From: Luteolibacter yonseiensis
GTDB lineage: Bacteria; Verrucomicrobiota; Verrucomicrobiia; Verrucomicrobiales; Akkermansiaceae
Reading direction: 5' to 3'
Assembly: GCF_016595465.1 (NCBI RefSeq)
Contig: NZ_JAENIK010000011.1
Span: 1,054,001 to 1,118,000, forward strand
Length of the DNA stretch: 64,000 bases
This document shows, in pieces, positions 11,306 to 19,916 of this stretch; the first letter of the stretch is position 1; each line of letters starts with the position of its first letter. The translations under genes and the position numbers were made by a program. Below the pieces are notes generated by a model. It worked only from the letters and a program-made list of their open reading frames with translations. It had not been told where the DNA came from and searched no databases.

Positions 11306-11806
11306 ATGATCAGGACTTATGAACCCGCTGACTGGGCCGGCATATGGGAGATTCTGGAGCCGGTATTCCGCGCGGGCAGGACCTACGTCTTTCCCCGCGA
11401 TATTGGAGAGGATGAGGCCCGCAGGATCTGGATCGACGCACCCGAGGCCACTTTTGTTTTCGTCGATGAGGGGGAGATACTTGGAAGCTACTACATCAAG
11501 CCGAATCAGCCCGGTCAGGGAAGCCACATTTGCAACTGTGGCTATGTGGTGTCGGGCAGAGCCCGTGGCAAAGGGGTGGCTTCCCGGATGTGCGGGCATT
11601 CCCAACTGCAGGCGGTGGAGCGTGGTTTCCTCGGCATGCAGTTCAATCTGGTCGTTTCCACGAACGAAGGTGCCGTCCGGCTTTGGAAAAAGCTCGGGTT
11701 CGACATTGTCGGAACCCTTCCATCCGCTTTCAACGAGCCGGAAAAGGGATTGGTGGACGCCTACGTGATGTTCAAGCGCCTTGGTGCGGAGTCTTGCGAA
11801 GGCTGA
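11306..11806 (+). CDS. GNAT family N-acetyltransferase
   Basis: 166 residues from MIRTYEPADWAGIWEI, the usual GNAT N-terminus; ATGs at 11291 and 11255 are in frame but add unconserved sequence. The acetyl-CoA pyrophosphate loop is visible as VVSGRARGKGVASRM (R-x-x-G-x-G/A type) at about residues 84-98, followed by QFNLVVSTNEGAVRLWKKLGF, the family's typical motif B. It transfers acetyl from acetyl-CoA to an amine; the substrate (antibiotic, amino acid or protein) cannot be told. It converges on recF with 18 bp between the stops. Confidence 0.85.
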   Translation: MIRTYEPADWAGIWEILEPVFRAGRTYVFPRDIGEDEARRIWIDAPEATFVFVDEGEILGSYYIKPNQPGQGSHICNCGYVVSGRARGKGVASRMCGHSQLQAVERGFLGMQFNLVVSTNEGAVRLWKKLGFDIVGTLPSAFNEPEKGLVDAYVMFKRLGAESCEG

Positions 11807-11824
11807 TCGGTGGGTGGTCCGACA

Positions 11825-12892
11825 TCAGATGGGGATGTCCTTAACGTGTCCCGAGTCCAACCGGTAGCGCACGAGCTCGCGCAGTTCGGGCGTTTCCTCC
11901 AACCAGTCGAGATGCGTGGTGGTGATCCACTTCTGGGCGTTTGCGGGGAGGTGGTGCATGAGGGCGTTCCGGCGGGAGGGATCGAGCTCGCCGAAAATAT
12001 CGTCCAAAAGGTAGATGGGCGGGGCTCCCCGGCGCAGGGTGAGGAGCTGGCCCTGGGCGAGCTTGAGGGAGAGGGCGAGCGTGCGTTGCTGGCCCTCGCT
12101 GGCGAACTGGGACGCGGGCATGCCGTGGACGCGCAGGTCGAGCTCGTCGCGGTGCGGACCCACCACGGCCTGGCGCAGGCGTGTCTCGCGTTCGCGGGCC
12201 TGCAGCATGGATTCGCGGAGATCGGGCCCGCTGGCGGGGAGGTAGTGGAGGGTGAGGGGTTCGTCTTTTCCGCTGATGTCCCGCTGGGCGGTCGCGGCGA
12301 GCGGGGAGAGGTCCGCGACGAGCTGGGCGCGGAGCCGCATCACGACCGTGCCGTGCTCGACGAGGATTTCTTCGTAAGCGAGCAATTCGGCATCGCGCGG
12401 GCGGGCTTGTTTGAGCAACAGGTTCTTCGCCCGCAGTGCCTGGCGATAGCGGGATGCGGACCGGCGGTAGTCGGTGCTGAGCTGGGAGCCGATGAAATCC
12501 AGGTAGCGGCGGCGCCCCTCACCGGGGCCGCGGACAAGGTCGAGGTCCTCATTCCCCATCCAGACGATGAGGCCGCCGTCTTCCAGATAGCTGGACTGGC
12601 TGGCGCGTGCCTCGTCGTCCGCCTTGAGAAAAAGCCCTTCGCGCGAGTGCCGGACCTGGCGTTCGCTCTGCCATGGATCGCCCGCGATGCCGAATCCGCC
12701 GCTGCCGAAACGGGCGAGCGTGGCCATGCGGTGGGTGCGCGGCGAATGCAGCCGGACGAGCAGGCAGATGGCTTCGAGGATGGATGTCTTCCCCTGTGCG
12801 TTGTCCCCTGTCAGGACGGCTCCTCCCGGAGGAACCTGGAGGTCCAACGTGGGGAAACAGCGGAAATCGAGAAGGCGGAGGGTGCTGAGCAA
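11825..12892 (-). CDS. recF: DNA replication and repair protein RecF
   Basis: 355 residues, normal RecF length. The N-terminus LRLLDFRCFPTLDLQV leads into Walker A GDNAQGKTS (29-37). The ABC-type signature/late region is FASEGQQRTLALSLKLAQ, and Walker B is YLLDDIFGELD, followed by THLDWLEE. RecF loads RecA on gapped DNA with RecO and RecR. In many bacteria recF sits in the dnaA-dnaN-recF-gyrB cluster; here dnaA, dnaN and gyrB are absent. It lies 71 bp downstream of the secreted cyclophilin gene on the same strand and 2.5 kb from the candidate origin. Confidence 0.96.
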   Translation of the reverse strand: MLSTLRLLDFRCFPTLDLQVPPGGAVLTGDNAQGKTSILEAICLLVRLHSPRTHRMATLARFGSGGFGIAGDPWQSERQVRHSREGLFLKADDEARASQSSYLEDGGLIVWMGNEDLDLVRGPGEGRRRYLDFIGSQLSTDYRRSASRYRQALRAKNLLLKQARPRDAELLAYEEILVEHGTVVMRLRAQLVADLSPLAATAQRDISGKDEPLTLHYLPASGPDLRESMLQARERETRLRQAVVGPHRDELDLRVHGMPASQFASEGQQRTLALSLKLAQGQLLTLRRGAPPIYLLDDIFGELDPSRRNALMHHLPANAQKWITTTHLDWLEETPELRELVRYRLDSGHVKDIPI

Positions 12893-12963
12893 GGGATGGA
12901 AAAGAGAGTGACTGGAGATCGATTCTTAGGGAATCCGGAATGCGGGGTTATCAACGATGATGC

Positions 12964-14220
12964 CTATCTGCTTATGGTAAACGCGCCTGCGGCCAGTGGT
13001 TCCCAACCATGCTCAGCTGGATCGGGATAGCTGTCGTTGTAGTATTGAAAGTTATGATGACCGCTGATCAACTGGCTTGTGGCGGCGTCGCATCCGAGTC
13101 TGAGCCACTGAAGACCGGGATCGATACTTTCTGTGTATATGGCGACGCTGACGTTGTTCGGATCGAAGGAAGGAGCCTGCTGAAGCCCTGTGAAGGGATT
13201 GAAAGTGATGAATGGCCCACCTGACGGAATGCCATTGGCAGTGGTGTAAGTGATGGTGCCCGCCCTGCCGGTCGTGTTGAATGTGTAGGTGAACGAACCA
13301 GTCCCGAAGGGAACGGTTATGGTGCGGTTCGCGAGACTGTCGGGGGCGACGGAACCTGGGTGTCTCGTAACGGCAAGGTTGTAAAATGCTTTTGCTTCAA
13401 GAGCATTGTCGATGGGACTTGCCGCCACGGAAGGCATCGTCGGACCAGGGGCAAGGCGGATACGTCTTGTGGCGCTGCCGATGGAAATCCAGCCGCCGGA
13501 TGCGAGAGTGGTGGAGCCGAAGGCTTGGAAAACATCCCCGGCGGTGAGAGGAGTGTCGAAGACGCAGGTGTTGGAAACGCCGGGGATCACGTTCAGCCGG
13601 ACACGGGGGCAGATGACAGTGGGGATGTTCTGGGCGTGTTCATCAAACGCGGTCGCCGCCGGATCGGTCCGGGAGATGGTGACACCCGTGATGGTGGTGG
13701 CGTCATTTCCGCCGGCGAGGATGGCGTCCATGGTGGTGCGGCTGGCGGAGTCGGGAATAAGTCCGAAGATGGTGTGGACATTGTTCAGACTGGGAATCGA
13801 ACTATTTCCGGTGAAGAAAATCTGGCTGCTGTTCGAGTTCGGGCCGCTGTTCGCCATGGAAAGCACGTAGGGAACGTGCGTGAGACCCGCATGGAATTCA
13901 TCGCGGAAGGTGAAAGCCGGGCCGCCGCTGTTTGTGCCGGTGCCGGAGCCTGTCTGGGCGATTTTGAAACCGGATTCGTTGATGACCCTGAAAAACTTTT
14001 CTCCGGTGTAGTATCGTTTGTAATGGATGGCTCCATCGGCGGGATTGACCAACGCGCGCGTCCCCTGTGCCAGCGTAATGAAGTTCGCCACAGCCTGCGG
14101 AGCCTTGTCATACTGGAGCACCACGGTGACATTTCCTCTGGTCGTCTGGAAGGTGGCAAGCAGTTCGGCGTGGAGCGGACCGGCTGACAAAAGGGGAAGA
14201 AAAACCGCTGCGAATTTCAT
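12964..14220 (-). CDS. Secreted peptidyl-prolyl cis-trans isomerase (cyclophilin type) with C-terminal extension
   Basis: 418 residues from MKFAAVFLPLLSAGPLHAE, a Sec signal peptide; an in-frame ATG at 14256 is less likely. Residues about 22-190 are a cyclophilin domain: TTRGNVTVVLQYDKAPQAVANF, KFFRVINESGFKIAQTGS, FRDEFHAGLTHVPYVLSMAN, and NSSQIFFTGNSS. The following 220 residues have no recognised domain and are beta-rich. It should act on prolyl bonds of exported proteins. It is 38 bp downstream of the large metallopeptidase gene and upstream of recF, all on the minus strand. The large extension is unusual against the 160-200 residues of simple cyclophilins. Confidence 0.88.
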   Translation of the reverse strand: MKFAAVFLPLLSAGPLHAELLATFQTTRGNVTVVLQYDKAPQAVANFITLAQGTRALVNPADGAIHYKRYYTGEKFFRVINESGFKIAQTGSGTGTNSGGPAFTFRDEFHAGLTHVPYVLSMANSGPNSNSSQIFFTGNSSIPSLNNVHTIFGLIPDSASRTTMDAILAGGNDATTITGVTISRTDPAATAFDEHAQNIPTVICPRVRLNVIPGVSNTCVFDTPLTAGDVFQAFGSTTLASGGWISIGSATRRIRLAPGPTMPSVAASPIDNALEAKAFYNLAVTRHPGSVAPDSLANRTITVPFGTGSFTYTFNTTGRAGTITYTTANGIPSGGPFITFNPFTGLQQAPSFDPNNVSVAIYTESIDPGLQWLRLGCDAATSQLISGHHNFQYYNDSYPDPAEHGWEPLAAGAFTISR

Positions 14221-14258
14221 TTCCGGAAACTCCACAGAAATCCACGCCAGCGGCAAGC

Positions 14259-17200
14259 CTATTGGTTTACCTGTGTCCGCATTCTGAGGAAGCGTGCGGG
14301 TTGGTTGGCGAGAGGGACAGCGTCGCCGATTTTAACGATGGCCCGGCCACCCACCGGGGATCCGGTGACGATGCGCGAGGTTCCGCCCGCATTCCATGTC
14401 CAGATCCCGGTGCCTACTTTCGTGGCGATGGGTGTCCAACTGCCCACCAATGTGGACGAACCTTCGATGATGTAGGTAAGATCCGGTGCCGCAGGTTGGG
14501 GCATGTCAATGAGAAGGGAAATGCGGTCGTTGAGCAGCGGTTCTCCGGCGACGATACCCTGCGGCAGGGCGCTCGCGCCGTTGCCGCCCGAGCTTGCGAG
14601 TGGCGAGCGCCCGAGTGCGTATTCCATCAGGTTGCTGATGGAGTCGGCGTCGCTGTCTCCATCCGGAGTGGAGAGGGGACCATGGTCGGGAAACTGGGTT
14701 TCGCGCCAGGCGTAGTATCCGTTCGCATTTGGGGCGATGATGCCGCTCTGGCGGATGCTGTGATTTCTTCCGGCCGTGATGAAGGTGTTGTTGAAGAAGA
14801 TGGCCGCATTCCGGTCATCAAGGGCCGGGGTGGTGAGATTGGTCCAATTGGCTCCGTCGGAAGAAACGAGATCGATATCGACACCGGAATTTTCCCAATC
14901 CGTTGCAGCTGCGAACCACACGCCATTGCCGTAGGCCACTCCCGCGGCATCCTCTCCCAGTGGAGTTCGGGTGCTGGTGAAAGTGGTCCCCAGATCGGTG
15001 GAGTGGCGCAGCTTGGAATAAAAGCCGCTGGCGAAAAACCGATCTCCGGCCCAATGGACATGGCGGAGATCCTGCCATGAGAGCAGGCCGGCACCGCCGG
15101 AGGTGTCGGTCCAGGTGATCCCATCCGGGGAGGTGAGGGCCACGCCATTTCCGCTTGTGCTGAAAACTCCGCGCCCGACAGCCACAAATTTCCCTCCACC
15201 ATAGGAAAGACCCGATATGTAGGAAGTGGTGACGGAACTGGCCGCCGACCAGGTGATGCCGTCTGTCGACCGCCGGACGGTTCCATCATCAGAGATCACC
15301 ACATAGACTCCTCCCCCGTAGGCGATACCTGAGAGAGGAGGGCCCGTAAAGAGGCGGCGTGTCCATGAACCGGAGTTTCCAGTGGGAGAGGTGAGAATGC
15401 AGCCCACCCAGTCTGAAATGTCGAAATTGTACTCTTGTCCGGCCAACAGGAACTTGGCTCCGTCCCATGTCATGGCGGACATGTGTTGGTTGTTGCCCAG
15501 TTGATGGGAGTTCCAGGTCACTCCGTCGATGGAGGTCGCGACCGGTCCTTTGCCGCTTGAATAATCCTCGCCCACGGCAATCACCTTGTCGGTGCTTGCC
15601 GCCAGCGCGTTGAAGTCGCCGGTCGAGCTGTTGGCCCGCGCGGTCCACGTGGTGATCGGATCCGCAACCGTGACGGTTTTCGTCGCCTGCGCGGTATTCC
15701 CCTTCATGTCGGAAACGGTGACCTTCACGGTATAGGTGCCGCCGCTGTTCCACGCGTAGGGGGCGATGGGGTGGTTGTCGAAGGTGAAGCCCTGGCCGAA
15801 ATCCCATGAATAGGCGAGCTCGTCGCCATTTCCATCCGCGGCTTCCGCAATGAAGAGGCTGGTCTGTCTCGCTGCGAGGGTGGAAGGTCCGCGGAGGCTG
15901 ACGGTCGGAGCCACATTGCCGGGAAACGGTCCGATGTTCACACGGACATCAAGATATTCCTGTGGAGAATCCCCTCCACGGGCGAGCGGGGTGATGTGGG
16001 TGTTGCCGTTTGAAAACGTGCGACCTATCGCGATCGATCCATCCGTGCGATCCGCCGTTCCGGCAAGCGATGTGGGAGTGGTATCGATGAGCCATGAGCG
16101 GGTCTGGCTCGGGCGTTGCCAGACGACGTTCGCTCCCGCCCTGAGCCAGTTGTTGGCGAAGAGGCGGCGGTAGCTGAGCCAGTAATACTCTCCTGTGGCC
16201 TTGGTCACCCGCAGGCCGCGGACGCCCGTGGTGTCACGGTCGTCGATCTGGTAGAGCCGGTGGGTGGCGCTTCCGCTGGCGGTGGCGTCGGTCCATTCGC
16301 CGGTGGCCAGCCAGTTGAGCCGCTGTTTCGCCTGTGAGTGGAAGGCCCCTTCGGGCAAGGGGCCGTCTCCCATCACGTCGAACACGTCGCCATATTCTTC
16401 GGAGGTTCCGGCAGGATCGACCGGATTGGTGCTTGCGACGGGAGGAGTCCAGAAGCTGGAATGGCCCAAGCCATAGTTATGGCCGAATTCATGGACATGC
16501 ACATCCGCCGAGGATGTTCCCTGGATCCAGAGATCGGCCCCGCCCGCCAGGCCCGCATATTCCAAGCCTCCGCTCTTCATTGCTATATTGACGAACCAGA
16601 CTCCGATGATGTCATAGCTTGAGGGAACGAACGCCGGATTGGCCGCCTGATACGCGGCTTTCGCATTCGAAAGGAGATCCGAGTTCCGGGTGGTCCCGCC
16701 GCCGATGTCGTCGTCATAGTAGCTGGATGGCTGTGGCAGGCGGGTGATGGTTGCGGAGACTGTCGCTTCGATCCAGGTTTTGCCGTAGGAGTAGTTCCTG
16801 ATGTTGTCGGATACCGTGGTATTCAACAACGCGCCGTAAGTGCCGGCGTTCACCACTGGAAAGGAGGCGTTCGTTTTGTCGGAAAAATCACAGCGGATCA
16901 TGAACACCTTTTTCTTGGTCTCCGTCCACGCGCTGGCCAACTGGTTGTTGAGGGCGATGGCTTCGACAAGATTGAAACCTCCGGCTCCGTCGGAGGCTTT
17001 CGGTAGGAAAATGGTACCGGCTCCGGTATGGGGGCCTGGTTTTTCATCCATGGCTTCGAGTGCCTTATTGAATTCCTGGAAGCTCGCCATATCGGCGAAT
17101 TTGAAAATTTTCCCGCCCGCAACGACCGTCACGGGTTGTGGCCCGAGGTCCTGACCTGTGGCGAAGTCCCGCTCTGGAAATGGGTTTGCCAACGGATAAA

Positions 17201-17846
17201 GTTTTTCCATCACCGAAAGTTCATCAGGAGCCGGTTGGTGGAATATTCCCTCACGCAGCGCGGCCAGACTGCCTATGCGGATGCCTTGGACGGGTGATTT
17301 TTCCTTTGTATCCAGCCCGCTCCTGCGACCGAACACATGACTCTCCAGCGTGGGTCCTCCCTCTATCTCCGTCCAGCGTGTGGCATCCGGAAAATTAGCT
17401 ATCTCTTTGGTCCCCGCTGGATCGGGCGAACCGGTGACGCATACGGGAAATACGCGGTAGTTGGCAATCGTACTGAAAGGCTCCTCGACCTCCGCCTGGA
17501 TTTCGGGCGGGAGCTTTTTCCATACATCCAGCGTGACGGCCTGCTCAAGCGCCCGGCGAGGGTCCGTCCGGATGAGAGTTTCCATAGCGACACGACGCGC
17601 GCGGGCGAGTTGAAGTCCTGTTGCCTCATGTGACATTTGTCCGGCGGTGTCGGCCCGTGCTTGATCTTCCAACCAACGGGAGAAATCGGAAAAAACCTCC
17701 TCAGTGACAGAGACGACGTTTTTCCCTTGGGGATGGGCCACAAGCGGGAGGGAGGGTTTCTCTCCGGTTCGACCGAGCCAGAGCAGGGTAACAATGGCTA
17801 GCAATGCGAGCCCCAACAGCAGGGATATGTGTTTCCGAAAGTTCAT
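14259..17846 (-). CDS. Large secreted zinc metallopeptidase with PKD domain, propeller-like repeats and shared C-terminal module
   Basis: 1195 residues. The N-terminal hydrophobic segment (HISLLLGLALLAIVTLLWL, 5-23) is a signal or anchor. A long propeptide-like region is followed by a zincin motif HEFGHNYGLGH near residue 450, fitting HExxHxxGxxH of metzincin-type peptidases. A PKD-type domain follows (VAPTVSLRGPSTLAA..AYSWDFGQG..GTYTVKVTVSD). Repeats containing S-x-D-G-x-x-W (SIDGVTWNS, STDGITWSA, SPDGITWTD) suggest a beta-propeller. The end carries DGDSDADSISNLMEYALG and a terminal FLRMRTQV strand, a module shared with the proteins at 38472 and 42985. Probably degrades extracellular protein or glycoprotein. 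Confidence 0.85.
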   Translation of the reverse strand: MNFRKHISLLLGLALLAIVTLLWLGRTGEKPSLPLVAHPQGKNVVSVTEEVFSDFSRWLEDQARADTAGQMSHEATGLQLARARRVAMETLIRTDPRRALEQAVTLDVWKKLPPEIQAEVEEPFSTIANYRVFPVCVTGSPDPAGTKEIANFPDATRWTEIEGGPTLESHVFGRRSGLDTKEKSPVQGIRIGSLAALREGIFHQPAPDELSVMEKLYPLANPFPERDFATGQDLGPQPVTVVAGGKIFKFADMASFQEFNKALEAMDEKPGPHTGAGTIFLPKASDGAGGFNLVEAIALNNQLASAWTETKKKVFMIRCDFSDKTNASFPVVNAGTYGALLNTTVSDNIRNYSYGKTWIEATVSATITRLPQPSSYYDDDIGGGTTRNSDLLSNAKAAYQAANPAFVPSSYDIIGVWFVNIAMKSGGLEYAGLAGGADLWIQGTSSADVHVHEFGHNYGLGHSSFWTPPVASTNPVDPAGTSEEYGDVFDVMGDGPLPEGAFHSQAKQRLNWLATGEWTDATASGSATHRLYQIDDRDTTGVRGLRVTKATGEYYWLSYRRLFANNWLRAGANVVWQRPSQTRSWLIDTTPTSLAGTADRTDGSIAIGRTFSNGNTHITPLARGGDSPQEYLDVRVNIGPFPGNVAPTVSLRGPSTLAARQTSLFIAEAADGNGDELAYSWDFGQGFTFDNHPIAPYAWNSGGTYTVKVTVSDMKGNTAQATKTVTVADPITTWTARANSSTGDFNALAASTDKVIAVGEDYSSGKGPVATSIDGVTWNSHQLGNNQHMSAMTWDGAKFLLAGQEYNFDISDWVGCILTSPTGNSGSWTRRLFTGPPLSGIAYGGGVYVVISDDGTVRRSTDGITWSAASSVTTSYISGLSYGGGKFVAVGRGVFSTSGNGVALTSPDGITWTDTSGGAGLLSWQDLRHVHWAGDRFFASGFYSKLRHSTDLGTTFTSTRTPLGEDAAGVAYGNGVWFAAATDWENSGVDIDLVSSDGANWTNLTTPALDDRNAAIFFNNTFITAGRNHSIRQSGIIAPNANGYYAWRETQFPDHGPLSTPDGDSDADSISNLMEYALGRSPLASSGGNGASALPQGIVAGEPLLNDRISLLIDMPQPAAPDLTYIIEGSSTLVGSWTPIATKVGTGIWTWNAGGTSRIVTGSPVGGRAIVKIGDAVPLANQPARFLRMRTQVNQ

Positions 17847-18002
17847 GGGTTTGGGGAAACGAACTTGAAAGCCCTACAGGTAGTCGAAGTGGGGCGAAAA
17901 AACAAGTCCTCTGTGAACGGGGATCTTCTGATGCAGTAGGGGGCGGTCCGGAGCTGTTTTCCATCCCATCCTCTCGTTGAGGAAATAGACTGCCAGATTT
18001 CC

Positions 18003-19907
18003 CTATTTCTCAAGCAGCTCCGTCGCCAGCTTGAGATAGGTGTCGCGGTCCAGAAGAAACGGATTTTCGTGCGTGGCGACGCGGCCGTAGTAAAAGGCGG
18101 GGTTCGGGCTGGTGCTGCCGGGGGCGAGGATCAGATCGTGCGTGATGCGGCCATTGACGTCACCCATGTCGTCCGTGGTGTTCTCAAGGATTTTGAAAAC
18201 GAGGGAGGGCGAGCGCAGGGCCCTGTTCGCGGATTCGTCTTCGGGTGACAGCCAGCGGTTCACCTTGAGTCCTTCAAGCACGCCCAGCAGGAAGTTGGTG
18301 CGGGTGGCGACGAGGCGCGGGGTCAGGTCCTCGCCATTGCTGTTGGCGGTCCACTCCTCGGTGTTGAAATCATAGAGCAGTTTCAGCGGAGGAGTGGTCC
18401 CTGATTGCCGGACGATTGCGAGAAGGTTCAGCCGGTCGATGGACCACAATCTTCCGTGGCGCCATTCGTAATCCCTCACCGGGAAAGAGGACACCAGTCC
18501 GCCATCCACCTGCATGACGGTCGGCGTGCCGATACGGTTTGCGTAGTAGTTCCCCTTGCCATCGGTGCCGAAGGCGAGCTCGAAAGAGTGGTTGTCCACC
18601 GCGACGAGGCGTATTTTCAACAGCGGCTTGTCGAGGCCCCACGGCGCGAAGTCGGTGGCGGCGTCCGTCTTGAAGGCGATGGCGCGCCCTTCGCTGAGCG
18701 ACTGCATGAGCCCGAAGAGCCGCTCCTGGTTGGCCTCCTGGGATGCGCCATTGATGGTGGCCGTCCAAGGCTGGGGCGGGGTGCGGGTGATGAGGATTTC
18801 CGGTCCGTTCGCGGGTTGGATGACCAGTCCGCTGAGCGCCTTGATGTTGAGGTTCATCAGGGCGGAGTCACGCAGCCCGTTGATGGTGAGGGGCAGGTCC
18901 GCCAGGGAAACGACCTTTTCTTCCGGCTTGAGCGGGAGGTCGAAAATGGTGTCCGGGCGGTCGCTGACGGTGGCTTTCACCTCGCGGGCTTCGGGAGATT
19001 CCGGCGGATAGATTTCCAGCACGGTTTCCACGTCCGAGCCGAACGGGGTGATGGCGATGAGGCCTGTCTTCGCCTGTGTGCCGTTGGAGGGTAGCGTGAC
19101 GGAGGCCCTGTCCGAGATCCGGGTGGCGCGCATCTGGTAAAGCCCTTCGAGCAGGGCCTTCATGGCCTTGGGATCGGTGACGAGGTTCTGCGGCTGGATG
19201 ATGCGCCAGGCCTTGCCGGGTGCGTCGCAGGCCAGGGTGAACTCCCTCGTGCGGATCTGCCGGAGTCCGAGCGGATTGAAATAAAACGGCTGGTGGTCCC
19301 GCAGGTTTTTCAACCCGTCCTTGAACCAGTCGCCGATGTCACCGGTGCAGGAGTAGATGTAGCCCTTGTGATCCGAGTCCCGCCGTTGGATGAAAACGGT
19401 GGGGACGTTCTTTTCCAAGTCCGGAAAGGTGGCGAGCCAAGGGGTGGGACGTCCGAGCTTGTAGAGGGCCAGGAGTTTGTGGTCCGCCCCTTCGAGACGG
19501 ATGTTCACGGCACCGTCCTTGAGCCCGGCCTTCTGGGCGTCGAGCTCGTCGCGCTTCGCGAAATCCTCCACGCGCATGCTGAGAGTGAAGTTGATGATGT
19601 CCACGGCGGCCCTCGGATCCATGCGGTCCTTCCACGGCAGGGTGCACTGCCAGCCTTTGTCAGTGAACTCGAAGGTTCCGGTCACTCCGTCCCGTGAGAC
19701 CTGGATGTGTTTCACGTCGGGTGCCGTGAAGTCGGGCACGAACCGCTTTTCCGGAGCGTTGTAACTGGCATAAATCCGATAACCGGGAAGGGTCGGAGGA
19801 GCCCCGAAGACGGAGTTGAAATTTCCTTCCTTCCACTGCCAACCGGCCACGCCGCAGACCAGCAGGGCTAACAGTGCGAGAATGAGGGTGAATCCGAAGG
19901 AACGCAT
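18003..19907 (-). CDS. DUF4340 domain-containing protein
   Basis: 634 residues with an N-terminal membrane helix (TLILALLALLVCGVAGWQW). Several regions match the DUF4340 pattern: VKHIQVSRDGVTGTFEFTDKGWQCT early, GLRQIRTREFTL with a paired lower-half repeat, and Asp/Lys-rich strands such as FELAFGTDGKGNYYANRIGTPTVMQV. DUF4340 proteins almost always follow a GldG-type gene, as here: nine bp separate it from the GldG-like gene. The exact role is not established; it is presumed to be an extracytoplasmic partner of a GldFG-like ABC system. Last gene of a three-gene operon. Confidence 0.85.
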   Translation of the reverse strand: MRSFGFTLILALLALLVCGVAGWQWKEGNFNSVFGAPPTLPGYRIYASYNAPEKRFVPDFTAPDVKHIQVSRDGVTGTFEFTDKGWQCTLPWKDRMDPRAAVDIINFTLSMRVEDFAKRDELDAQKAGLKDGAVNIRLEGADHKLLALYKLGRPTPWLATFPDLEKNVPTVFIQRRDSDHKGYIYSCTGDIGDWFKDGLKNLRDHQPFYFNPLGLRQIRTREFTLACDAPGKAWRIIQPQNLVTDPKAMKALLEGLYQMRATRISDRASVTLPSNGTQAKTGLIAITPFGSDVETVLEIYPPESPEAREVKATVSDRPDTIFDLPLKPEEKVVSLADLPLTINGLRDSALMNLNIKALSGLVIQPANGPEILITRTPPQPWTATINGASQEANQERLFGLMQSLSEGRAIAFKTDAATDFAPWGLDKPLLKIRLVAVDNHSFELAFGTDGKGNYYANRIGTPTVMQVDGGLVSSFPVRDYEWRHGRLWSIDRLNLLAIVRQSGTTPPLKLLYDFNTEEWTANSNGEDLTPRLVATRTNFLLGVLEGLKVNRWLSPEDESANRALRSPSLVFKILENTTDDMGDVNGRITHDLILAPGSTSPNPAFYYGRVATHENPFLLDRDTYLKLATELLEK

Positions 19908-19916
19908 GGCTGTCGG

